From positions 1 through 34,488 of the forward strand of contig JAAYBA010000369.1 of the NCBI GenBank assembly GCA_012719085.1: 34,488 bases of DNA. Reading direction: 5' to 3'. The stretch comes from Planctomycetota bacterium (GTDB lineage: Bacteria; Planctomycetota; Phycisphaerae; Sedimentisphaerales; Anaerobacaceae). Shown piece by piece: positions 11,211 to 19,490 of this stretch. The notes beneath the pieces were generated by a model that was given only the letters and a program-made list of their open reading frames with translations, did no database searches and was not told where the DNA came from. The position numbers were made by a program, and so were the translations under genes. The first letter of the stretch is position 1. Each line of letters begins with the position of its first letter.

Positions 11211-12107
11211 TCAACTGCCATTCGTGCCCGGCCAGTCGGGACGCTGGAGGCACATTTCAAAGAGTTCACAGGATTTGCAGGCGGGACGCAGGCGACCGGT
11301 GCAGTCGTCGAGGATTCCGATGCGGGACAGGGCGAAATCGTATTTGACCGGATCGGCCGGCGCGATGGTGGCGAAACGTTCCGTGACCTGCACGGCGGTC
11401 GATTGCGAGATCGTATTGCTGTCGTGCAGACCGAGGATGCGGCAGAGGCGGGCCATGTGCACGTCGAGCGGGACGATCAGCCTGGCCGGGCTGACGCCTT
11501 TCCACAACCCCGGATCGACGTCGTCGGCGCGGACCATCCATCGCAGAAACAGATGCAGTCTTTTGCTGGCGCTGCCCCGACTGGGACTGGCCAGGAGGTA
11601 CATCAGCCCCCGGCTGACGTGTCCGCCGTGCTTGGCGGCGTAGGCATCCGTCAGGCGATCGCAGAACCTCGCCAGCGCAGACAGAACGTTCGACTCGCTC
11701 GGATCGTATCCATCGACGAAGAACGCCTCGATGCTGCCATACCTGCGGAGGACGGGACGCAGCAACGCCAGCAGATCGGCCACATCTTCGCCGGTCGTGA
11801 AGCGGTGCTTGAAACCGGCCAGCCGTGATCGACGCGACGGAGAAAAGCTCGTCACGAAATCATACGGACGGCAATCCATGTGAGCGAACAGGTCGTTCAG
11901 ACTCCGCTGAATCTGCTGCACGCGACCGTAAGCCAGAGCCGCCGCCAGGAAGCAGGCGACCTCCGCGTCCTGCGGCCGATCGAACCGATAGGCGAATTGG
12001 AGCGGATCGGCGCCGATGAACCGTCGATGATTGTACCTCGCGTGGACCCGTTCGAGGATCTCGGCCAGGACGCCGGCTCGTGGAGGCGATGCGAGCGAGA
12101 CGGTCAT
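11211..12107 (-). CDS. TIGR02757/DUF2400 family protein
   Basis: This 298-residue protein belongs to a widespread family of unknown function (TIGR02757). Toward the C-terminus it shows LIVPLDVHMARLCRILGL, then CTGRLRPACKSCELFEMC. That gives Cys-x7-Cys-x2-Cys-x5-Cys, close to the iron-sulphur loop of endonuclease III (x6, x2, x5), preceded by a VDTHVxR-like segment in the right order. I infer an HhH-GPD-like fold and possibly a DNA repair role, unproven. The ATG at 12107 overlaps the cheD stop codon in ATGA, which implies translational coupling. The frame is open 17 codons further upstream, but that part lies inside cheD. Confidence 0.85.
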   Translation of the reverse strand: MTVSLASPPRAGVLAEILERVHARYNHRRFIGADPLQFAYRFDRPQDAEVACFLAAALAYGRVQQIQRSLNDLFAHMDCRPYDFVTSFSPSRRSRLAGFKHRFTTGEDVADLLALLRPVLRRYGSIEAFFVDGYDPSESNVLSALARFCDRLTDAYAAKHGGHVSRGLMYLLASPSRGSASKRLHLFLRWMVRADDVDPGLWKGVSPARLIVPLDVHMARLCRILGLHDSNTISQSTAVQVTERFATIAPADPVKYDFALSRIGILDDCTGRLRPACKSCELFEMCLQRPDWPGTNGS

Positions 12108-12601
12108 TCGGTCCTCTGCGGCGTCTTCTTGCGCGGGATGTCGCCTGCGAAGCGACATTCGATCTCGCCCGTCTGCGTGTTGAACCTGACGCGCCGCCCG
12201 CGCGTCCCGCCGACCTCCTGTCGTACGACGCGGATGCCGGCGGCCTTGAGAACCTCCAGGGCCGCCGCGACGTTGGCTTGGCCGATGCCCCCGTCGGCGT
12301 TGGCTGTCTTCAGGACCGCCGCCCCGCCGAAGATGCCGGCACGATAATGACGCGGCTCGGCGTCGATCTTCAGCATGGCCTTGACAATCTGCCGGGTCGC
12401 GCTGGTCCCGTAGGTGCCGATCTGTGGGTCGGATTCGTCTTTCGGCCGGTCGCGGAGGAAGTGGTTCATCGCCCCGAAGCCCTCTTTGGCGTTGTACAGA
12501 CAGACGGTGACGCAGGAACCGACGAGGGTCTCGGTCATCACCGGCCGGCGGGATGCATGGAACTCGCCGGGCCGCAGGAACTTTCGCATCAATGCCGTCA
12601 C
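12104..12601 (-). CDS. cheD: Chemoreceptor glutamine deamidase CheD
   Basis: CheD deamidates glutamines on methyl-accepting chemotaxis receptors and can interact with CheC. The catalytic set is present with exact family spacing: T24, C30 in VGSCVTVCLYN and H47 in GAMNHFL, matching T21/C27/H44 of the Thermotoga enzyme. The length of 165 residues is normal. The start is a GTG at 12601 with a G6 run about 12 bases upstream; an ATG at 12589 is the alternative. No other chemotaxis gene is in the window, so it is separated from the usual che cluster and instead sits in the korAB run, 25 bp after the ABC ATPase gene. Confidence 0.93.
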   Translation of the reverse strand: MTALMRKFLRPGEFHASRRPVMTETLVGSCVTVCLYNAKEGFGAMNHFLRDRPKDESDPQIGTYGTSATRQIVKAMLKIDAEPRHYRAGIFGGAAVLKTANADGGIGQANVAAALEVLKAAGIRVVRQEVGGTRGRRVRFNTQTGEIECRFAGDIPRKKTPQRTE

Positions 12602-12626
12602 AGCAATCGCAGCCCCCCAGAAAAGA

Positions 12627-13442
12627 TCACCCTAAATCGGTGGCACCAACGCTGGCGAGAAACCGCCCGTCGCTCCTGAACACCTCGACGTGACAGTCGA
12701 ACAGCGCCGTCAGGTGGGCCGAGGTCAGCAGATCGTGCGGCGCCCCCTGGCCAACCACCCGGCCGCCCTTCATCAACACGATCTTGTCAACCGCCTTCGG
12801 CAGCTCGTCCAGATGATGCGAGACGATCACTACCGTCGGCGGCCGGCTTCGCGCCAGCAGCCGGTCCAGAACAGCGACGCAGGCCGCACGCGAACCGATG
12901 TCCAATCCCACCGTCGGCTCGTCAAGAAGCAATATCTTTGCGTTCGAGACCATCGCCCGGGCCAGAAGCGTCTTCATCTGCTCGCCGCTGGACAGGTCCC
13001 CATACGCCCGCTCGCCGATCTCGCTCAGGCCGACCGAGGCCATCTCCTCGTCCACGCGCCGCCACTGGCTCTCCGTCACGTCGCGATGCAGAGGCAACAC
13101 AATCGTCCCGAACAGGCCGGTGGCTACGACGTCGCGCACGCACATCCGGTCGTCGAACTTCGGCGCCCGCGAAGGCTCGATCAGACCGATCCCGCTGCGA
13201 ACATCGCCCAAGTTGACCTGCCCGTACATGCGGCCGTCCACGCGAACGCTTCCAGTCGAGGGCCAAAGATAGCCGGCCAGCACCGCCATCAGAGCCGACT
13301 TGCCCGAGCCGTTGGGCCCAAGGATCGCACAGCAGCTACCCGCTTCGACGCTCAGACTGACATTGGCCAGAATGGTGTTGCCCCTCCGGACAACGCCGAC
13401 GTTCTTCAGTTCTATCGCGTTGTGACTCAAAGCCAAAACCAC
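12627..13442 (-). CDS. ABC ATPase, YlmA/ModF-like, without a permease gene
   Basis: This 271-residue ATP-binding protein has Walker A GPNGSGKS, signature LSSGEQ (third Gly replaced by Ser, final residues EQ), Walker B ILLLDEPTVGLD and switch His in VIVSHHLDE. The wording GYLWPSTGSVRVDG and the HHLDELP ending resemble the YlmA/ModF group, single-subunit ATPases often found without membrane partners. No permease or binding protein lies nearby, so a transport role is not supported by context. It starts with GTG two bases after the korB stop, so it is probably translated by reinitiation from the same mRNA. Confidence 0.88.
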   Translation of the reverse strand: MVLALSHNAIELKNVGVVRRGNTILANVSLSVEAGSCCAILGPNGSGKSALMAVLAGYLWPSTGSVRVDGRMYGQVNLGDVRSGIGLIEPSRAPKFDDRMCVRDVVATGLFGTIVLPLHRDVTESQWRRVDEEMASVGLSEIGERAYGDLSSGEQMKTLLARAMVSNAKILLLDEPTVGLDIGSRAACVAVLDRLLARSRPPTVVIVSHHLDELPKAVDKIVLMKGGRVVGQGAPHDLLTSAHLTALFDCHVEVFRSDGRFLASVGATDLG

Positions 13443-13444
13443 CC

Positions 13445-14308
13445 TCAGCCGGCCATCGTGAACGTGTCGATCAGCGAGGCGAGCTTCTTGGCGTCCACCT
13501 CTCTTTGGTGGAGCGGGCGCTCGTCCCGGCGATACATCTGTGTGTTCTCTTCGAAGCTGTCCTTCGGATTAACGTAGAAGACGCCAAGAGGCAGTCGATC
13601 CGTTTCCGTCGCGCGGGCGAAGGCGGCCGTACGGTCCGATGGATCGTGCGAGTCATCGAGATAGTACACGTGGTCCTTGAACCACTGATACGTGTTGAGC
13701 TTGTTGAACGTCACGCAGGGCTGGAAGATGTCCACCAGGGCATAGCCTTTGTGGCGGATGGCCCGCTTGAGGATCTCCTTGGTCTGCTCGCGGTCACCCG
13801 CGCTGGCCCGTGCGACGAAGCTCGCGTCCAGCGCAATGGCCACCGCCAGCGGATTGAACGGTTCGAGGATCACACCGGCCACCTGGACGGGCGTCTTGAA
13901 CCCGCGCCGGCTCGTCGGCGACGCCTGGCCTTTCGTCAGGCCGTAGACCATGTTGTCGTGGACGATGTTGGTGATGTCGGGATTGCGGCGGATGCAGTGG
14001 ATGAAATGGTTGCCGCCCTCGCCATACATGTCGCCGTCGCCGCTCTCGGCGATCACCGTCAGCCTGGGATTAACGGCCTTGATCGCCGTGGCCGGCGGCA
14101 GCGCCCGGCCGTGCAGGCCGTTGAAGAAGTGGCACTTGAGATAGTGCGGAATTTTCGCCGCCTGGCCGATCCCGGAGACCATGACGAGCTGCTTCGGATC
14201 GATCTCCAGTTCCGCCAGCGTCTCCTTCAGCGTCTTGAGGATCGGGAAATTGCCGCATCCCGGACACCAGGCAACATCGATGTCACCCATCTCGAAAGCA
14301 TTCATCAT
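13445..14308 (-). CDS. korB: 2-oxoglutarate:ferredoxin oxidoreductase, beta subunit
   Basis: KorB binds thiamine diphosphate and, with KorA, oxidatively decarboxylates 2-oxoglutarate to succinyl-CoA while reducing ferredoxin. Visible are AWCPGCGNF (iron-sulphur Cys pair), the TPP/Mg motif [29 protein letters not shown], and a later Cys in [10 protein letters not shown] that usually completes the cluster in this family. Length is about 287 residues. I chose the ATG at 14308, six bases after GGGA; ATG at 14305 and TTG at 14311 are alternatives. It follows korA with no real gap. A related 2-oxoacid such as pyruvate cannot be fully excluded as substrate. Confidence 0.93.
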   Translation of the reverse strand: MMNAFEMGDIDVAWCPGCGNFPILKTLKETLAELEIDPKQLVMVSGIGQAAKIPHYLKCHFFNGLHGRALPPATAIKAVNPRLTVIAESGDGDMYGEGGNHFIHCIRRNPDITNIVHDNMVYGLTKGQASPTSRRGFKTPVQVAGVILEPFNPLAVAIALDASFVARASAGDREQTKEILKRAIRHKGYALVDIFQPCVTFNKLNTYQWFKDHVYYLDDSHDPSDRTAAFARATETDRLPLGVFYVNPKDSFEENTQMYRRDERPLHQREVDAKKLASLIDTFTMAG

Positions 14309-14311
14309 CAA

Positions 14312-16042
14312 CTATCCCTTGTCAATTGCCGTCAGTCCTTCGACCACATCCTCAACGGTGAAGCCGAGTCCGTCATATTTGATCAGCCCTTCGTCCGCAT
14401 CCACGCCGGCGTGCAGACGGATCAGTTTGCGGAACTGGCCCGTCGCATTGCCTTCGACCACGACCGTCTTTCGGGCCTTGCCGATGAGATCGGCCGTGCT
14501 CGGATGCAACGGATACACCTGGCTGTAGTGTAGCATCGCGGTGTCGGTCCGGCCCAACTCGGCCAGGGCCTCCTTGACCACGTGATAAGTCGAGCCCCAG
14601 CAGATCACGAGCTTCTTGTAGTCCTTCGGCCCGATCAGCTCCGGTCGAACGATGTCCTTCCGCAGCGCCTCGCCCTTGGCCAGCCGCTTGTCCACCATCG
14701 CCACGCGCACATCGAGGTCTTCGGTGATATGGCCTTCCTCATCGTGCTCGTCACTGTCAACGGCGACCAGCCCCGAGCCGTAGCCGGGGATACCGCGTGG
14801 AGAGATCCCGTTCTTCGTCAGCTCGTAGCGGCGATAGTCCTTGGCGGTCTTGACGATGTGCCTTTCGGTCTTCGTCCTGGAGAGATCGAATCCCTTGACG
14901 TTATAGTATGAATCCATCAAGTACTCATCGGTCAGGACAAACGCCGGAACCTGGTACTTGTCAGCCAGGTTGAACGCCTTCTGCGTCAGATCGAAGGCCT
15001 GTTCGAGCGTCCCCGGCGCAAAGAGGATTCGCGGGAACTCGCCATGTCCGGCGTAGAGCGCCAGTTCGAGGTCCGCCTGCTCGGTCCGTGTGGGCAGCCC
15101 CGTCGCCGGCCCGGGCCGTTGCGCCAGGTGGATCACCACAGGACACTCCAGCATACCCGCCAGGCTCACGCCTTCGGTCATCAGTGCGAAGCCGCCGCCG
15201 GATGTCGTCACCAGGGCGCGGGCCCCGGCGTAGGAAGCGCCGATCGCCATGTTGATCGCCGCGATCTCGTCTTCGGCCTGTTCGGCCAGGACCCCCTGTT
15301 CGAGGCCATGCTGGGCAAGAAAGGTTAGCACGCCGGTCGATGGTGACATGGGATACGATGAAACAAAGTTGCAGCCGCCCGCGATGGCGCCGAGCCCGAC
15401 AGCTTCCGCCCCGCTGAGCAGCAGTTCGTCCTTGACCTTGGCGCTGGGCTTGAAGGATAGCCTGAGCCCAGCCGGCATGTCGAGCTTGCCGATCGCATCG
15501 TAGCCGGCGCGGACCGCCTTGACATTGTTGGCGACGATGTCTTCCGATTTCTTCGCGAAGTATCGTCGCACGTAGGCGACAACGGCATCCGGATCGAGCC
15601 CAAGCAGACCGGCGATCGCGCCGACCGCCACCACGTTCGAGTAAATCTTGCCGCCGATCTCCGTGGCAATCTCGGTGAATGGGACGGCGAGGGTGCGATT
15701 CGATTCGATGGCTTCGTCGGCGACCACCTCGCGCTCGCCGACCACCACGGTCTGGGGCGTGAGCCGCTCGGCCACGTGGGCGACGGCACCGGCGTTCAGC
15801 GGCACGAGGACATCCATCCGGTCGACCAGCGCCGAGACGCGCTTGCCGGAGACGCGGATCGTCGTCGAATTGGCGCCGCCCCGCACGCGGGACATGTACT
15901 CCTTCGTGGCATGGACATGGTAGCCGGCGGTCTTCAGGATGCGCGTCAGCAGGGTCTCCACCGTCTGCACCCCTTGGCCCGCCTGCCCGCACAGGACAAT
16001 AGACATGTCCCGTCGGGTCGCTGTCCCTCTTGGATCCTTCAT
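14312..16042 (-). CDS. korA: 2-oxoglutarate:ferredoxin oxidoreductase, fused gamma-alpha subunit
   Basis: Partner of KorB. The first 190 or so residues form the gamma domain (IVLCGQAGQGVQTVETLL, VRGGANSTTIRVS). From about residue 205 comes the alpha domain, with the family signature SYPMSPSTG and GGGFALMTEGVSLAG. The C-terminal part carries transketolase-like segments (LVICWGSTYHVV). The 576-residue fused form without a ferredoxin domain is the KorA type also known in actinobacteria. The ATG at 16042 has GAGG 8 bases upstream; an internal ATG at codon 13 would also retain the fold. A promoter at 16115-16142 serves this gene and the four behind it. Confidence 0.94.
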   Translation of the reverse strand: MKDPRGTATRRDMSIVLCGQAGQGVQTVETLLTRILKTAGYHVHATKEYMSRVRGGANSTTIRVSGKRVSALVDRMDVLVPLNAGAVAHVAERLTPQTVVVGEREVVADEAIESNRTLAVPFTEIATEIGGKIYSNVVAVGAIAGLLGLDPDAVVAYVRRYFAKKSEDIVANNVKAVRAGYDAIGKLDMPAGLRLSFKPSAKVKDELLLSGAEAVGLGAIAGGCNFVSSYPMSPSTGVLTFLAQHGLEQGVLAEQAEDEIAAINMAIGASYAGARALVTTSGGGFALMTEGVSLAGMLECPVVIHLAQRPGPATGLPTRTEQADLELALYAGHGEFPRILFAPGTLEQAFDLTQKAFNLADKYQVPAFVLTDEYLMDSYYNVKGFDLSRTKTERHIVKTAKDYRRYELTKNGISPRGIPGYGSGLVAVDSDEHDEEGHITEDLDVRVAMVDKRLAKGEALRKDIVRPELIGPKDYKKLVICWGSTYHVVKEALAELGRTDTAMLHYSQVYPLHPSTADLIGKARKTVVVEGNATGQFRKLIRLHAGVDADEGLIKYDGLGFTVEDVVEGLTAIDKG

Positions 16043-16114
16043 TCGGTCATCCTCGATTCACTTGACTCCAACGGGCCTGTGGAAGGGCTCGCCATCAACG
16101 GCGCCAGCATCGGT

Positions 16115-16142
16115 ATTATGCTTCACGATGGGGGCATGTCAA
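16115..16142 (-). promoter_or_regulatory. Promoter of the korA-korB-ABC-cheD-DUF2400 run
   Basis: On the minus strand a perfect TTGACA (16142-16137) and CATAAT (16120-16115) are separated by 16 bases. This gives a predicted start of transcription near 16108, about 65 bases before the korA ATG. The position and match are good for a housekeeping sigma factor. Confidence 0.6.
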
Positions 16143-16215
16143 TGGTTCGGCATTTCCCTCCCATTGCGGGCGCAACCTTCCGCCGTCCCCGGCCCCCAAG
16201 ATGAGACCTCTCCCC

Positions 16216-16692
16216 TCAGACCGTCTGTTCGAGCGATTGGGTCAGAATGCGCACGTGTTTCATCTCTTCCTGGATGATCTCTTCCACAACCTGGCGATCG
16301 GTCTGTTTTGGTATGAAGTCCTTCAGGCCGGTGTAGTAGACGATCGAGTCCTTTTCCTTCTCAATGGCCATCTTCAGGACGTCGGTCCGGCTTTCTTTGC
16401 CGGTAAGCCCCTGGCTCGGATCGGGCTGGATTCCGAAGACCGCCAGCCCCGCCAGGGCGAGGGCGTCGGCCGCACCGGCCCGATCCGGCTCCGGATGCCC
16501 AGCGGCCAGGCGCTGCCGCATCCGCTTGAATATGTCCTCGTGCCGGGCTTCCCACTGGGCCAACTGGACGAAGAGCGTGCTGATGCGGTCATCGTCGCAC
16601 AACCCGGCCGCCCGGCGGTAGAACTTCACCCCATTGCGCTCGATCCTCTCGGCGACCTCAAGCGCCTCGTAGCCGCTCAGTTCCACGTCCAT
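16216..16692 (-). CDS. Ferritin-like/rubrerythrin-type diiron protein
   Basis: A 158-residue four-helix protein of the rubrerythrin erythrin-domain type, without the C-terminal rubredoxin domain. The diiron ligand pattern is visible in order: Glu in AERIERNGVKFYRRAA, ExxH in EARHED, Glu in IEKEKDSIVYY and ExxH in EEMKHV. Such proteins are linked to peroxide reduction or iron handling. The ATG at 16692 fits the usual start and has GGGGAGC upstream; the frame is open 21 codons further but without protein-like sequence. The gene is divergent from comEC and 173 bp ahead of korA, which has its own promoter. Confidence 0.87.
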   Translation of the reverse strand: MDVELSGYEALEVAERIERNGVKFYRRAAGLCDDDRISTLFVQLAQWEARHEDIFKRMRQRLAAGHPEPDRAGAADALALAGLAVFGIQPDPSQGLTGKESRTDVLKMAIEKEKDSIVYYTGLKDFIPKQTDRQVVEEIIQEEMKHVRILTQSLEQTV

Positions 16693-16742
16693 CGCGCATG
16701 CTCCCCTATCCGAACCGTCCTCAGGGCCTGCCTGGGCATCGA

Positions 16743-16757
16743 GTGTGCCACGCACAC
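16743..16757. promoter_or_regulatory. Palindromic site in the ferritin-like gene leader
   Basis: GTGTGCCACGCACAC is a perfect 6-bp inverted repeat around CAC, located about 50 bases upstream of the ferritin-like ATG. The related GTGCCACGCACACC occurs 30 bases upstream of the GH5 gene (9030-9043). It could be an operator or a small dispersed repeat; no regulator is identified. Confidence 0.3.
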
Positions 16758-16791
16758 CATCGCATCGCCCGACAAAGCCGAGGGCGCCGCC

Positions 16792-16819
16792 ATTCTATCA
16801 CCTGCCGGCAAACCGCCAA
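16792..16819 (-). promoter_or_regulatory. Candidate promoter of the ferritin-like gene
   Basis: On the minus strand TTGGCG (16819-16814) and TAGAAT (16797-16792) lie 16 bases apart, placing the transcript start about 90 bases before the ATG at 16692. The -35 box is a moderate match and the -10 box a good one. Confidence 0.35.
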
Positions 16820-16854
16820 GGCCGGACCTGTTTGGAAATTCGAATGGTGGCGTC

Positions 16855-16883
16855 TGGACAAATGGCCCAAAAGCGGATAGAAT
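16855..16883 (+). promoter_or_regulatory. comEC promoter, nearly leaderless
   Basis: TGGACA (16855-16860) and TAGAAT (16878-16883) are separated by 17 bases, each one mismatch from consensus. The predicted start near 16890 is only about six bases before the comEC ATG at 16896, and no ribosome binding site is visible there. Confidence 0.55.
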
Positions 16884-16895
16884 ATCAGCACCATT

Positions 16896-19472
16896 ATGGA
16901 CGAGATTCGCAGAAGGTTGGCCCTCATCGAGGCACAGCTCGATGCGCGGAGTTTGCACGTACGGCTGATCGACGCCGCCGGTCTGTTCTTTCCTGCGGTC
17001 GGCCTTATGGCAGGAATCGTTGCGCAGAATGCGATGATGGCAGGGCTCCGACCGACCGAATCATCGGCTCGTCCCGACGTCGCGGTCGTCCTGCCGCTTG
17101 TCGTTTCAACGGTCCTGTGTTTGTCGCTTCTGGCGATGGTCGGGCGGCGCCGTCTTCGGCCTGCCGTTGCGGCGTGGGGGGCCGCACTCTGCTTCGTGGG
17201 CCTGGGCGCGATCCGCCTTGCCGTCTTCCATGCGGCGCGGGGCGACGATGTCCGCCGACACGTCGGCACCGAGCGGGTCCTGGCCACCGTCAGAGGGCGC
17301 ATTCTGACGCAGCCGACCCGCATACGAACCGACTGGCGATTTGCCGAACTGACATTTACCGATCCCTCGACGGTGTTCTATCTGAGGCTCGATCGGATGC
17401 GCACCGACCGTGGCTGGATCGACGCCAGCGGCACAATCCGAGTGCAGGTCGATGAGCCTGCACCCACACTGAGGTCCGGTGACACCATCGAGGCCTACTG
17501 CTGGCTCTCGCGATTCAGCGGCCCGACAAATCCGGGCCAGTTCGATCTGGCAACGCATCTGGCGCGCAGGAACGTATACATCGGCGCCTCGGTCCCATCG
17601 AGCGATGCCGTCACGCGGTGTGCAGCGCCTTCAGGCGGCCTGTTGCGAGGTCTTCAGGCACGGTTTGCCGCCGTGACGTCCGAGGCGCTGTTGGGCGGAC
17701 TGACGCCCATCGAAGATGCCCATGGATTGGCGGCGGCTCTGCTGCTGGGAGACCGCGATCGCATTGACCGGCATACGCACGAGGGATTTCGACAGACGGG
17801 CCTGCTCCATCTGATCAGCCTGTCCGGCATGCATCTGGGAATCTTTGCGGGCCTGGTCTGGCGGCTGGGCAGATTGGCCGGGCTGATGAAGCCCGCGCGA
17901 GCCGCGTTGTGCGCCGTCGCAACAGTGGCGTTTCTGCTGGCCGTCCCGGCCCGGGCCCCTGCCGTTCGCGCGGCCGTCATCGTATGGGTCTTCTGCGCCG
18001 CCGTTCTGGCGCGCCGGCGCACCAGCGCGTTGAACTGCCTGTGCCTGGCCGCTGTCGTGCTGCTGCTGGTCCGGCCCACGCAATTGTTCGAAGCGGGCTG
18101 GCAGCTCTCCTTTGCCGCCGTGGCGGGAATCCTCGCACTGACCGACCCGATCGAAGGCTTCCTCTGCGAGCTCACAGGCAACTGGTTTCGATGCAGCGAC
18201 TGGCCGGCCCGTCCATCCTTCCATGTGCTCCGGCGAATCGGCGGCGGTGCAATCCGGCTCTTCTCGGCCGGACTGGGCGCCTGGATCGGGGGCGCTGGAA
18301 TTCTGCTCTACCACTTCTGGACCATCACGCCCCTGGCAAGTCTCTGGACGGTGCTGGTCTTTCCGCTGGTTTGGGCAATCCTTGCACTGGGTTTCCTGAA
18401 GATCGCCCTGTCATTCGTTCTGCCGACGGCAGCCGCGATGCTGGGAGCGTCGCTGACGCTCTGCACGGGCCTTTTGGCCCGTATCGTAACGCTCCTGGAC
18501 GGCGTGCCCGCCAACACGCTGTCCGTCGGTCGCGTCTGTCTGTCGCTCGTCGTGACCTACTACGGGCTGGTTCTCCTGGCCCGATTCGGACGCGCTCGCC
18601 GACGGTCTCTCAGGCTGGGTCTCTGTCTCGTGCCGGCCATCGTCCTGGTCGTGTGGATCGGCGCGATCCAATGGAGCCGGTCCCACCGAGACCATCTGCA
18701 AATGACCTGCCTGGACGTCGGACACGGCCAGGCCATCGTCGTGCAACTGCCCGGCAAGGAGACCATCCTCTTCGATGCCGGCTCGATGTACCACCGGGAC
18801 ATCGGATCGCGAGTCATCCTGCCTTTCCTTCGCTATAGGGGCATCGCACGCCTCGATGCTGTCGTTCTGAGCCACGGCGACATCGACCACGTCAACGGGG
18901 TCCCGGAGATCCTCGACGGCGGCAACGTCGATCGTATCTACGGCGGCCCATCGCTTCTGGCGCGACCGCCGACCGACCCGACAACCGACCTGCTGATCGC
19001 CTCGCTCGACCAGGGAGGTCGCACCATCGAACCGATGCCCCAAACGTCCGAGGTCGGCGGCGCGGTGATTCGCGTCTTGTGGCCACCCGACGACGTCGTC
19101 GTCACACAGCAACTCAGCGACAACAACCAATCGCTCGTCTTCCTGATCGAATTCGCCGGCGTGAAGATCCTGCTGTGTTCCGACATCGAGCAGTACGCCC
19201 AACAGCAGATCCTGGTCCGATATCCCGAACTGACCGCCGATATCCTGGTCGTGCCGCACCACGGCTCGGCGGCGACGCTGGACGGGACGTTCCTGGAACG
19301 GCTCGGCCCCGGCGTGCAGATTTCCAGTTGCGACCGAAAGCAGTACACGCGCACGGGTCATCCGGCCGAAGAAGAAGATATCGGGAAGTTCTCGACCGCA
19401 CGGAACGGCGCGATTACCGTTTGCGTAGAGAGCGATGGTATGGTATCTACGACAGCATATATTGACCCTTGA
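16896..19472 (+). CDS. comEC: DNA uptake channel protein ComEC/Rec2
   Basis: ComEC forms the inner-membrane channel for single-stranded DNA in natural transformation. The 858 residues follow the family order: N-terminal membrane segments, a soluble DUF4131 region (about 110-250), the multi-spanning competence core (about 250-570, with LLHLISLSGMHLGIFAGLVW), and a metallo-beta-lactamase-like domain from about 600 (MTCLDVGHGQAIVVQL) containing HGDIDHVNG near 658 and VVPHHGSA. The HxDxDH-type metal motif is kept in that domain, so the nuclease-like part may be active. The ATG at 16896 is the first in frame after a good promoter. No other com gene is beside it, but a prepilin peptidase is encoded about 2 kb downstream. 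Confidence 0.95.
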   Translation: MDEIRRRLALIEAQLDARSLHVRLIDAAGLFFPAVGLMAGIVAQNAMMAGLRPTESSARPDVAVVLPLVVSTVLCLSLLAMVGRRRLRPAVAAWGAALCFVGLGAIRLAVFHAARGDDVRRHVGTERVLATVRGRILTQPTRIRTDWRFAELTFTDPSTVFYLRLDRMRTDRGWIDASGTIRVQVDEPAPTLRSGDTIEAYCWLSRFSGPTNPGQFDLATHLARRNVYIGASVPSSDAVTRCAAPSGGLLRGLQARFAAVTSEALLGGLTPIEDAHGLAAALLLGDRDRIDRHTHEGFRQTGLLHLISLSGMHLGIFAGLVWRLGRLAGLMKPARAALCAVATVAFLLAVPARAPAVRAAVIVWVFCAAVLARRRTSALNCLCLAAVVLLLVRPTQLFEAGWQLSFAAVAGILALTDPIEGFLCELTGNWFRCSDWPARPSFHVLRRIGGGAIRLFSAGLGAWIGGAGILLYHFWTITPLASLWTVLVFPLVWAILALGFLKIALSFVLPTAAAMLGASLTLCTGLLARIVTLLDGVPANTLSVGRVCLSLVVTYYGLVLLARFGRARRRSLRLGLCLVPAIVLVVWIGAIQWSRSHRDHLQMTCLDVGHGQAIVVQLPGKETILFDAGSMYHRDIGSRVILPFLRYRGIARLDAVVLSHGDIDHVNGVPEILDGGNVDRIYGGPSLLARPPTDPTTDLLIASLDQGGRTIEPMPQTSEVGGAVIRVLWPPDDVVVTQQLSDNNQSLVFLIEFAGVKILLCSDIEQYAQQQILVRYPELTADILVVPHHGSAATLDGTFLERLGPGVQISSCDRKQYTRTGHPAEEEDIGKFSTARNGAITVCVESDGMVSTTAYIDP

Positions 19473-19490
19473 GCCAAGGAGATTGACCCG

